A DNA stretch of 64,000 bases, from positions 1 through 64,000 of the forward strand of contig NZ_MKIO01000017.1 in NCBI RefSeq assembly GCF_001938945.1, in the 5' to 3' direction. A model generated the notes under the pieces. That model searched no databases. It had not been told where the DNA came from and saw only the letters and a list, made by a program, of their open reading frames with translations. The translations under genes and the position numbers were made by a program. Positions within the stretch are counted from its first letter, which is position 1, and every line of letters begins with the position of its first letter. This DNA comes from Xaviernesmea rhizosphaerae (GTDB taxonomy: Bacteria > Pseudomonadota > Alphaproteobacteria > Rhizobiales > Rhizobiaceae). Below, piece by piece: positions 8,309 through 15,742 of this stretch.

Positions 8309-9339
8309 AAAAGCTCCTCAACACCATCTACGTGACCACCGAGGGTGCCGCACTTCGCAAGGACGGTGAAAATCTCGTTGCGGAGATCGAGGGCGTCGAG
8401 CGCAGCCGCGTGCCGTTCCATATGCTTTCCGCCGTCGTCGTCTTCGGTGCCATCCACGTCTCGCCGCCGCTGATGGGCGCCCTGGCTGCGGCCGGCATCA
8501 CACTCACCTTTCTGGACCGCAACGGACGGTTTCAGGCGCGGCTGGAAGGTCCGGTCAGCGGCAATATTCTGCTGCGGCGGGCGCAATACCGCGCGTGTGA
8601 CCAGCCGGAAGAGGTCGTCCGTTCCCTCCTCATCGGCAAGATCGCCAATCAGCGCGCCGTCCTGATGCGGTCGCTGCGCGACTACGGGGACGATCATGCC
8701 CCGCAGGACCGCGCCAAAGTTGTCGATGTCACCGACAGGCTGGCGCGCATTCTGCGCCGTGTCGAACTGTCCGACGACACGCTGGATCGGCTGCGCGGCT
8801 CGGAAGGCGAGGCGGCCAATCTCTATTTCTCCGTCTTCGACACGCTGATCCGGTCGCCAGATCACGAGATGCGCTTTGCGGCGCGCTCCCGGCGCCCGCC
8901 GCTCGATCCGGTCAATGCGCTTCTTTCGTTTCTCTACACGCTGTTGACGCATGACTGCCGTTCGGCGCTGGAAAGCGTCGGGCTCGACCCTTCCGCCGGA
9001 TTTCTCCACCGCGATCGGCCCGGCCGCCCGAGCCTGGCGCTCGACCTGATGGAGGAGCTTCGCCCCGTCCTTGCGGACCGGCTGGCGCTCTCGCTGATCA
9101 ACCGCCGCCAGTTGCGGGCCGGCGATTTCGAGCGGCAGGAGGGCGGCGCCGTGCTGATGCGCGATGAGGCGCGCAAAACCGTGCTGACCGCCTGGCAGGA
9201 ACGAAAGCGCGAAGAGCGCCTTCATCCGTTCCTTGAGGAAAAGGCCCCCCTTGGTCTCGTGCCCTACCTGCAAGCCCAGATGCTGGCGCGCCACCTGCGC
9301 GGTGACCTCGACGCCTATCCACCCTGGTTCTGGAAGTGA
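8305..9339 (+). CDS. cas1: Cas1 integrase, type I-C
   Basis: A 344-residue Cas1 of the I-C lineage, starting MKKLLNTIYVTTEGA. Metal-binding residues of the integrase are visible: Glu in GSEGEAANLYF, His in SAGFLHRDRPG and Asp in SLALDLMEELRP. It forms the Cas1-Cas2 complex that inserts new spacers at the leader end. It is translationally coupled to cas4 by the ATGA overlap at 8305-8308, and cas2 follows 9 bp later. The gene is intact, so adaptation is probably possible. Confidence 0.96.
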   Translation: MKKLLNTIYVTTEGAALRKDGENLVAEIEGVERSRVPFHMLSAVVVFGAIHVSPPLMGALAAAGITLTFLDRNGRFQARLEGPVSGNILLRRAQYRACDQPEEVVRSLLIGKIANQRAVLMRSLRDYGDDHAPQDRAKVVDVTDRLARILRRVELSDDTLDRLRGSEGEAANLYFSVFDTLIRSPDHEMRFAARSRRPPLDPVNALLSFLYTLLTHDCRSALESVGLDPSAGFLHRDRPGRPSLALDLMEELRPVLADRLALSLINRRQLRAGDFERQEGGAVLMRDEARKTVLTAWQERKREERLHPFLEEKAPLGLVPYLQAQMLARHLRGDLDAYPPWFWK

Positions 9340-9348
9340 GGCACGACC

Positions 9349-9639
9349 ATGCTGGTTCTCGTCACCTATGATGTGCATACGCTGGAGGGAAACGGCCCCG
9401 CACGCCTGCGCGCCGTGGCGAAAGCCTGCCGCGACTACGGCCAGCGCGTGCAGTTTTCGGTCTTCGAGATTGAGGTGGACCCGGCCCAATGGGTGACGCT
9501 GAAGGCGCGTCTGGAGAGCATCATCAATCCGGATGTGGACAGCTTGCGCTATTATTATCTTGGCGCAAACTGGCAGCGGCGCGTGGAACATGTGGGCGCC
9601 AAGCCCGCCACCGATCTCAATGGCGCCCTCATCATATGA
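9349..9639 (+). CDS. cas2: Cas2, adaptation complex subunit
   Basis: A 96-residue Cas2 with the ferredoxin-like start [14 protein letters not shown] and the Asp of the YDV motif. The SVFEIEVDP strand and the [13 protein letters not shown] tail are typical of the I-C group. It dimerises and bridges two Cas1 dimers during spacer integration. It is the last cas gene; the leader and array follow directly in the same direction, so the layout matches the canonical type I-C locus. Confidence 0.95.
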   Translation: MLVLVTYDVHTLEGNGPARLRAVAKACRDYGQRVQFSVFEIEVDPAQWVTLKARLESIINPDVDSLRYYYLGANWQRRVEHVGAKPATDLNGALII

Positions 9640-9855
9640 CCGCCCGCCGCCGCCTCGCAGATCGCGACCGAAATCCTGGCGCGAACCCCAAGCGTGTCGC
9701 AAAAGCCCGCCATGTTCGCACCGCGAACCGCTCCTTGAAATCGTGAAGTTTTTTGCGGTGCGGCGCATTCACCGCTCCGGCATGACCCCTTCGCCACCCC
9801 CGTTCGCGACGGCGACCTTTACGACCCAGCAAAATCCGTGCTTTAGAGCAAGCCA
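9640..9855 (+). promoter_or_regulatory. CRISPR leader
   Basis: This 216-bp non-coding stretch lies between the cas2 stop and the first repeat. It contains a short A/T-rich tract (GAAGTTTTTTGC near 9745) that may belong to the array promoter. It is placed on the side of the array opposite the degenerate repeat, which marks it as the leader and as the end where new spacers enter. No clear -10/-35 pair could be assigned. Confidence 0.7.
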
Positions 9856-10744
9856 GTCGCCTCCCTCGCGGAGGCGTGGATCGAAACGCTTCGACGGTGC
9901 GCCCCGATGCGCTCGGGTGGGTCGCCTCCCTCGCGGAGGCGTGGATCGAAACTTCGCCCACCACATCGAGGCCATCGGCGCCGTGCGTCGCCTCCCTCGC
10001 GGAGGCGTGGATCGAAACTTCATCAGGTCATCGGCGGTGACTGGCGACGGAGGTCGCCTCCCTCGCGGAGGCGTGGATCGAAACGCCGCTGACCGTTTTG
10101 ACTGACACGACATAATCGGTCGCCTCCCTCGCGGAGGCGTGGATCGAAACTTTCCTGACGAAATCGGGAAGGCAAGGCCGTAAGGTCGCCTCCCTCGCGG
10201 AGGCGTGGATCGAAACCCATTACCACATATACGGGAATAATCGACATAAGGTCGCCTCCCTCGCGGAGGCGTGGATCGAAACCTTCGATCCGCCTCCTGG
10301 AGCAGGGACGCTAATGTCGCCTCCCTCGCGGAGGCGTGGATCGAAACATGACGCAACCCTGATCTCTTTAATGCGGTCGATGGTCGCCTCCCTCGCGGAG
10401 GCGTGGATCGAAACCCTGGTGGTAGAGGCACGGCAGATATGGTTCGCCGGTCGCCTCCCTCGCGGAGGCGTGGATCGAAACTCGTGTTGGAGAGCACGTC
10501 ATAGGTTGTCGGGTGGTCGCCTCCCTCGCGGAGGCGTGGATCGAAACACGACGCAGGTGTTGACGTTCGTCCCGCTGGCCTGTCGCCTCCCTCGCGGAGG
10601 CGTGGATCGAAACTGTTGTCCGCGATCAGCCTGCCGCCGCTCTCGCAGTCGCCTCCCTCGCGGAGGCGTGGATCGAAACGCGCATGCGCGAAGGCGGCGG
10701 AAACTGCTCAAAAGTCGCCTCCCTCGCGGAGGCGTGGATCGAAC
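9856..10744 (+). CRISPR. Type I-C CRISPR array, 14 repeats and 13 spacers
   Basis: Repeats are 32 bp, beginning GTCGCCTCCC and ending GGATCGAAAC. Repeat starts are at 9856, 9921, 9987, 10053, 10119, 10185, 10251, 10316, 10383, 10450, 10516, 10582, 10648 and 10714. Spacers are 33-35 bp. The first 13 repeats appear identical. The last reads GGATCGAACT at its end (one A lost), the usual sign of the leader-distal end. Each repeat folds into a 7-bp stem (CGCCTCC with GGAGGCG, loop CTCGC). The 11 bases after the stem, TGGATCGAAAC, match the 5-prime handle expected from Cas5c cleavage. All spacers look distinct; their targets cannot be named from sequence alone. Confidence 0.98.
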
Positions 10745-10855
10745 TTTGGTGCCGTCCGACGCATGGTGGATAGAGCTGGCTCGGGAAATCTGCACAGCGG
10801 GGATAAGGGGGATTTCTGCCTGACTTCGGCTTAGATGCCGGGAACAGGAGAGACC

Positions 10856-11376
10856 ATGACGGGGCGACCGCGCCGGAACCACAGCCCGGCTTCCAAGGCG
10901 AAGGTGGCACTTGCCGCCATCCGAGCTGAGCAGACCCTGGCGGAATGTCCCCGCAGTTCGACGTGCACGCCAACCAGATCAAGCAGTGGAAGACCAACTT
11001 CTTGAGGGGGCGACGAGCGTTTTCGGCGATGAGGCCAAGTCGGAACCAGCGGGTCCACTTGTCGATGTCAGAACGCTTCACGCCAAGATCGGAGAACTGA
11101 CGCTGGAGAACAATTTTTATCCAATGCGCTCGGCAAGGCAGGATTGTCGGGCGGAAAGAAATGATTGACCGCTCGCAAAAGCTATCCGTGGTTCGCCAGG
11201 CGAAGCTTCTCGGCTTCAGTCGTGGAAGCGTCTATTATCTGCCGCGTTCGGTATCAGACAGAGATCTGGCCCTGATGCCGTGGATTAACGAATTGCAGCT
11301 CGAATATCCATCCGCGGGCAGTCGGATGTTGCAATGGCTTTTGAGAGGAGAAGGGCAGAGTGTAGGGCGGCTTTGA
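10856..11376 (+). pseudogene. Degenerate IS3-family transposase orfA-orfB remnant
   Basis: The first frame starts at the ATG at 10856 (MTGRPRRNHSPASKAKVALA) and matches an IS3-family OrfA. It loses frame near codon 33, continues in another frame (PQFDVHANQIKQWK) and shifts again (LLEGATSVFGDEAKSEPAG, TLHAKIGELTLEN). At least two frameshifts are needed to rebuild orfA. orfB begins at the ATG at 11161 (MIDRSQKLSVVRQAKLLGFSR) but stops at 11376 after about 71 residues, well before any DDE residue. It is a different element from the one at 82-1316. It sits just beyond the leader-distal end of the array and marks the right side of the CRISPR island as a site of past transposition. Confidence 0.8.
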
Positions 11377-11451
11377 CCTTGCCAAGAAAGCGTATCTGGT
11401 CCGCGACGACACAGCGGCAGTCTGTGTTGGAAGGACGGTTTATGTCTATGT

Positions 11452-12080
11452 TCATCGCCCGTCTCCTTTGGCTGCGATAGTTGCGTCCGCCGCAGTTTCG
11501 CCTGAGCTGATCGCGGACAGGATCAGTTCGAGCGCCCAGGAGGCAGCCTCGCCGGCCTGGGTGCCGTCGAGGCCGCCGTAATCTTTCACGACCTCCCATG
11601 CGCAGGCGGAATAGAGCAGATGTGCCAGTGCTTCGATCTTCTTGCGTTGAGCATTCGGTAGTGCTTCGAGTTTCGGAGCGAGAGCCGCCGAGAAGTCCTG
11701 GCGCCGCTCGATGATCGTCCCTGTGCGCATTTCCCGCCTAGTCCGGGAGTGGATCGCTCCCCGAATGGCTGCCTCATGGGCATCGAAGAGCGGGAATGCT
11801 CTTCATGGCCCGTCCGATACATCCTCGACCGTCGTCGGCTTGACGGAGGATCCAACGCGCGCGTTGAGCCAAGGCCAGAACGCCCGCAGTAACTCTTCCT
11901 TGCTCTCAAAATGCCGGAAAATCGTCCGGTGTTGCACACCCGCCTGGGCGGCGATCGCATCCATTCCCATGTCGTCCGGGCTGCCAGCACAACCTCGGGG
12001 GTGCTCCAACAAATGTCGGGGCTATTCAGGTGGTGTCGATCGATCTGTCCGAGATCTGGCTCACGTGATGCCGACAATCG
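11452..12080 (-). pseudogene. Broken TetR-family regulator
   Basis: On the minus strand, codons just below 12012 read DMGMDAIAAQAGVQHRTIFR then HFESKEELLRAFW, a clear TetR DNA-binding domain. The same frame hits TGA at 11803-11805, then continues RAFPLFDAHEAAIRGAIHSR to the C-terminal ligand domain (RRQDFSAALAPKLEALPNAQ, LGLDGT-like tail) and ends at 11452. The segment before MDAIAA is also damaged: STPEVVLAAR appears in a different frame from the rest of the HTH. The gene therefore carries an in-frame stop and an N-terminal lesion, and is unlikely to give a working repressor. Its former target may have been the neighbouring regulator and SDR genes, but that is speculation. Confidence 0.75.
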
Positions 12081-12095
12081 TTCGCCGGGACGGCA

Positions 12096-13037
12096 CTATG
12101 ACGCCCGTGCCAGCCGTCGCAGAGCCTGGGGCGGTTGGCCGTATTGGCGCATGAACGCCTCGCGCATCCGCCGCAGATCGATGAAACCCGCCTGTTGCGC
12201 GATCTGATCGAAGGAGTGACGTGTTTCTTCGATCATCAGCCGCGCCGCATCGAGCCTGATCTGCTCCACAGCCTTGGCAGGCGTCTGCCCCGTTTCGGCG
12301 CGGAAGGCGCGGCTGAACTGCCGAGGCGAAAGGGCGGCCACGTCTGCCAGTTCATCTACGGTCAAAGGATTGGAGAGATGCGCTTTCGCATGAATCAGGG
12401 CCTTCTGGATACGGTCGCTGCTTGGCGCGAGTTCGAGCAGTTCCGAATGCTGGGACTGCCCGCCCGCGCGGCGATGGTGCATCACCAGTCGCCGGGCAAT
12501 GGCACTGGCCATGTCTCGCCCCAGATCCTTCTCGATCAGGGCGACGGCGAGATCGAGACCTGCCGTCAGACCTGCAGAGGTCCACACAGCACCCTCGTTG
12601 ATAAAAATGCGATCCTCCTCGACCTGCACATTGGGAAACGTCTCGCGCATCTGCCGGGCATAGGACCAGTGGGTGGTGGCCCGTCGCCCGTCGAGAAGCC
12701 CCATTTGCCCGAGCAGGAACGAGCCCGTGCAAAGACCGGCAACGCGCCGCGCCTGCCGTGCCGTCGCGCGGAGAGTATCAAGCGTAGCCTCATCCTGCTG
12801 CGGGGGCGGAACCAGTCCTGCCAGAAGTAGCAGCGTATCGACAGTGTCCAGATCGGAAAGCTTCGTGGTCGGCACGGCAAAGCCGCTGGAGGAGACAACG
12901 GGGCCACCGCCGACCGAGGCAATGGACATAGCGTAATAGCTGTCCCCTCTCAGGGTATTGGCCAGTTCGAAGGCCGCCTGCACGCCAAGCGCCAGAAACT
13001 GAAAACCAGGTGTGAGCACCATGGAAACATGCGGCAT
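12096..13037 (-). CDS. GlxA-type transcriptional regulator (DJ-1/PfpI plus AraC HTH)
   Basis: 313 residues. Residues about 1-195 form a DJ-1/PfpI-like domain with the nucleophile-elbow cysteine in RVAGLCTGSFLLGQMGLLDG and a conserved RATTHW strand. Residues about 215-310 form an AraC double helix-turn-helix (LTVDELADVAALSPRQFSRA, then QIAQQAGFIDLRRMREAF). Such regulators often control small catabolic or detoxification genes nearby. It is divergent from the two SDR genes across a 122-bp intergenic region, so it may regulate them. The intergenic region holds TACGTCATATCGGACGTC, a loose dyad. The effector is unknown. Confidence 0.88.
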   Translation of the reverse strand: MPHVSMVLTPGFQFLALGVQAAFELANTLRGDSYYAMSIASVGGGPVVSSSGFAVPTTKLSDLDTVDTLLLLAGLVPPPQQDEATLDTLRATARQARRVAGLCTGSFLLGQMGLLDGRRATTHWSYARQMRETFPNVQVEEDRIFINEGAVWTSAGLTAGLDLAVALIEKDLGRDMASAIARRLVMHHRRAGGQSQHSELLELAPSSDRIQKALIHAKAHLSNPLTVDELADVAALSPRQFSRAFRAETGQTPAKAVEQIRLDAARLMIEETRHSFDQIAQQAGFIDLRRMREAFMRQYGQPPQALRRLARAS

Positions 13038-13159
13038 GCCGTCTCTGCCTTCGCGTCCTGAAAACGTAGTTTATACGTCATATCGGACGTCGCGCTCTTC
13101 GTCCATAACAATCGCGTCGGGAGCGATTGACGCTCTCCTTCCTCAAAAGGATTAGACGC

Positions 13160-13954
13160 ATGGCCACCTTGGGAACTGCCCTTATCACCGGCGCTTCGAC
13201 CGGCATCGGCGCAATCTACGCTGATCGCCTTGCCGCCCGCGGCTACGATCTCACGCTCGTTGCCCGCAACGCGGACAAGCTTCAGGCGCTTGCATCGGCG
13301 ATTTCGGACAAGACGGGGCGCGCCGTGGACGTGCTTGCCGCCGATCTCGGCAGGCCTGTTGATCTGGCCCGCGTGGAGAAGACACTGCGCGAGGATGCGA
13401 GCATCACCATGCTCGTCAACAATGCCGGGATCGGCACCCATGCGACGCTGCTGGACAGCGATGTCGAGCGGATGGACGCGATGGTGCGCCTCAACGTCAC
13501 CGCCCTGATGCGGCTGACCTATGCGGCGGTTCCGGGCTTTGTCGCGCGCGGCGGCGGCACCGTCATCAATATCTCATCGATCGTGGCGGTCGCACCGGAA
13601 TTGCTGAACGGCGTCTATGGCGGCACGAAAGCCTTCGTCCAGGCCTTCACGACGTCATTGAACCACGAACTTGCCGACAAGGGCATTCGTGCACAGGCGG
13701 TCTTGCCCGGCGCCACTCGCACCGACTTCTGGGCGCTTGGCGGCCTGCCCGTCGAGCACTTGCCGTCGGAGATCGTCATGCAGGCGGACGATATGGTCGA
13801 TGCCGCTCTTGCAGGACTGGATCACGGCGAAACCACCACGATCCCCGCGCTGAGGGATGTGGACCTGTGGCGGGCCTTTGAAGCCGCGCGGCGGGCGCTG
13901 GGCCCGCAACTGTCTGCAACGCAGGCAGCGCCCCGCTTCAGATCCACGCTCTGA
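13160..13954 (+). CDS. Short-chain dehydrogenase/reductase (SDR family)
   Basis: A 264-residue Rossmann-fold oxidoreductase. The cofactor motif is TGASTGIGAIYADRLAARG; NNAGIGT marks beta-4. The catalytic set is Ser in INISSIVAVA and Tyr-x3-Lys in VYGGTKAFVQ. The lack of an acidic residue directly after beta-2 (VARNADKL, with Arg) favours NADPH. The substrate cannot be told. The start is the ATG at 13160, with AAAGGA at 13145-13150. It is divergent from the GlxA-type regulator and followed 37 bp later by a second SDR, so the two probably form an operon. Confidence 0.9.
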   Translation: MATLGTALITGASTGIGAIYADRLAARGYDLTLVARNADKLQALASAISDKTGRAVDVLAADLGRPVDLARVEKTLREDASITMLVNNAGIGTHATLLDSDVERMDAMVRLNVTALMRLTYAAVPGFVARGGGTVINISSIVAVAPELLNGVYGGTKAFVQAFTTSLNHELADKGIRAQAVLPGATRTDFWALGGLPVEHLPSEIVMQADDMVDAALAGLDHGETTTIPALRDVDLWRAFEAARRALGPQLSATQAAPRFRSTL

Positions 13955-13991
13955 ACGTTTTCCCTTCCCCCTCTTGCAAAGGAAAATTGCG

Positions 13992-14756
13992 ATGAAACTC
14001 ACGGGCAATACCATCTTCATTACCGGTGGCACCAGCGGCATAGGTCGCGGCATGGCGGAAGCGTTTCACAAGCTCGGAAACCAGGTCATCATTTCAGGGC
14101 GGCGGACTGCCCTGCTGAAGGAGGTTACGGAAGCCAATCCCGGCATGGCATCGATAGAGCTCGACGTGACGGATCCGGACAGCATCAAGACGGCCGCACG
14201 CCACCTGATCGACACCTATCCAGCTCTCAACGTGGTGTTCAACAATGCCGGCTTCATGCCCTTCGACGATGTCTCCGGCCCGATCGACGACGCCGTGGCA
14301 CAAGACCTGATCACGACAAACCTGCTTGGTCCCATTCGTGTCACGTCCGCCTTCATCGAACACCTTAAGTCGCAGCCGGAAGCAACCGTTCTCTACACGA
14401 GCAGTGTTCTGGCTTTTGTGCCGATTGCCAGCAATGCGATCTATTCTGCCACCAAGGCGGCCCTTCACTCCTACGCGCTGTCGCAGCGCTTTCAACTGCG
14501 CGATACCAGCGTCAGGGTGCAGGAAATCGCACCGCCGTGGGTGGATACGGACCTCATTTACAAGAGCGGCGATCCGCGGGCGATGCCCCTGCCGCAGTTC
14601 ATTGAACAGACGCTCGCAGCACTTGCGACCGATGATCCGGAGGTGATCGTCGATGCCATCCGGCCGCTCCGGGATAATCCCGGCTCCAATGAACACACCT
14701 TGTTCCACGCGTTCAACCAGAGCATCGTCGACAACCCCATTCCCGTCGGCGCCTGA
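13992..14756 (+). CDS. Short-chain dehydrogenase/reductase, DltE-like
   Basis: A 254-residue SDR resembling the DltE/YvaG-like group. The cofactor motif is FITGGTSGIGRGMAEAFHK, with NNAGFMPF at beta-4. Catalytic residues are Ser in YTSSVLAF and Tyr-x3-Lys in IYSATKAALHSYALS. The start is the ATG at 13992 with AAAGGAAAA upstream. The frame is open further upstream but overlaps the preceding gene. It lies downstream of the first SDR and probably shares its transcript. Substrate unknown. A hairpin at 14763-14788 follows its stop. Confidence 0.9.
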   Translation: MKLTGNTIFITGGTSGIGRGMAEAFHKLGNQVIISGRRTALLKEVTEANPGMASIELDVTDPDSIKTAARHLIDTYPALNVVFNNAGFMPFDDVSGPIDDAVAQDLITTNLLGPIRVTSAFIEHLKSQPEATVLYTSSVLAFVPIASNAIYSATKAALHSYALSQRFQLRDTSVRVQEIAPPWVDTDLIYKSGDPRAMPLPQFIEQTLAALATDDPEVIVDAIRPLRDNPGSNEHTLFHAFNQSIVDNPIPVGA

Positions 14757-14762
14757 CGCAAA

Positions 14763-14788
14763 GGATGCCGCTGCAAGCGGCGGCATCC
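14763..14788 (+). terminator. Hairpin after the SDR operon
   Basis: GGATGCCGC pairs with GCGGCATCC (9-bp stem, 8-nt loop) just 6 bp beyond the SDR stop. No strong T-run follows, only TTTT about 10 bases later, so it may act as a transcript stabiliser or a weak terminator. Confidence 0.45.
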
Positions 14789-14852
14789 TGCCTGTCGGCA
14801 TTTTCATCCCTGAGCTTGGCCGGCTTCAGAGGCACGTCAGCCGACATTCAAC

Positions 14853-15105
14853 ATGATCATTGGAAAGCTCGGCCGCGCCCCGAACTTTCTCCGCGTGCTG
14901 TCCAGCAGCCAAGCCGTCATCGGTGCGCATGTCGGTCTGAACCGGGGCTAAGCAAGGCGTTTGACGTCAAGATCCGAGAGTGGAGGCTCGCGCTGGCGGT
15001 TGCCTTGGTCAACGGCTGCTGCAATGCTGCTACCACCTTCACAGGTTACACGTTTTCCAACCTCACCCGCGAGAAGATCGAACGGGCAAGGCAGGGTACT
15101 CCGAA
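14853..15105 (+). pseudogene. Remnant of a carboxymuconolactone decarboxylase/AhpD-like gene
   Basis: Two frames together recall this family: IGKLGRAPNFLRVLSSSQAV from the ATG at 14853, then after a shift DVKIREWRLALAVALVNGC and FSNLTREKIERARQGT. In intact homologues the last part reads NGCxYCxxAH; here NGCCNAATTFTGYTF has lost the CxxC and His. A stop (GGCTAA near 14948) and the frame change show it is dead. It belongs to the decayed stretch between the SDR operon and the GGDEF-EAL gene. Confidence 0.6.
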
Positions 15106-15174
15106 GGGCCGCCGAATTTGCAAGCCCCCGTTTGATCAGGCCCCCGCAACCAAAACATGCCTGAAACGCACATT

Positions 15175-15194
15175 AAGCCTCCCTCGGGAGGCTT
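15175..15194 (+). terminator. Rho-independent terminator-like hairpin
   Basis: AAGCCTCC and GGAGGCTT form a perfect 8-bp stem with a CTCG loop, followed by a short T-containing stretch. No intact gene ends here, so it is probably left from the decayed genes around it. Confidence 0.55.
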
Positions 15195-15486
15195 TCGGCG
15201 TTTAAGATCGCGGCAAGACCGAGCAGAACCATCCAACGCATATCGCTATAACCGCAGAAAAAGCCGACCGAAGCAGTGTTCTCAGGCCACTGCTTGCAGT
15301 TCGCACTTATCGGCGCAGGGTGACGGCACCAGGCCATCTGTCGGGGAACCCGAATGCCCTTTAACGATCCTGGTGAGGACGTTGGAGAGACAAGGCGAAC
15401 GGCGCGACGGTATGTTGTTTGACGGGACGGTAAAAGGCCCCAAGGCACCCAAGGTTTTTTGCTGGCTTGCCTGCTGCTGTTAGCCC

Positions 15487-15724
15487 ATGGAGACAGACCG
15501 ATGAGGATAAAATTGACGGTGCCGTTGTGCCACGCCTGTGGCTGACGCTGCATGATGAGCGTCGCGCATAGAAGGCTTTCGACTGGGAGACAACGGACCG
15601 GCTTCACAGGAAGGGCCTGATCGGCAACCCTGCCAACAGGTCCAAGTCGTTGATGCTGACCGATGAAGGCCTGATGAGCTCGGAGGCTTTGTTCGGCAAG
15701 CTGTTTATGCGCCCGTCGCCATAG
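15487..15724 (+). pseudogene. Decayed DUF6429-like small gene with in-frame amber
   Basis: From 15500 the frame reads DEDKIDGAVVPRLWLTLHDE then RRA, a TAG, then KAFDWETTDRLHRKGLIGNP and SLMLTDEGLMSSEALFGKLF. I recognise this as a DUF6429-type protein, common next to IS elements in alphaproteobacteria. In intact relatives the position of the stop is Trp (TGG), so a single TGG-to-TAG change explains it. The ATG at 15487 is out of frame with the body, so there is an N-terminal frameshift too. It is non-functional unless suppressed. Confidence 0.6.
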
Positions 15725-15742
15725 GCGTGCCTTGTCGGGTCA

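Noticed and set aside
9888..10713. Self-targeting spacers against this window
   Set aside because: I saw no obvious spacer match elsewhere in the window by eye; a computed search would be needed to exclude it.
15220..15480. Possible structured RNA or riboswitch
   Set aside because: Some local stems exist, but there is no conserved riboswitch core and no intact gene downstream.
15173..15607. 144-codon minus-strand frame with a hydrophobic tail
   Set aside because: It overlaps the DUF6429-like remnant and a terminator-like hairpin, has no known domain and lies in a decayed region.
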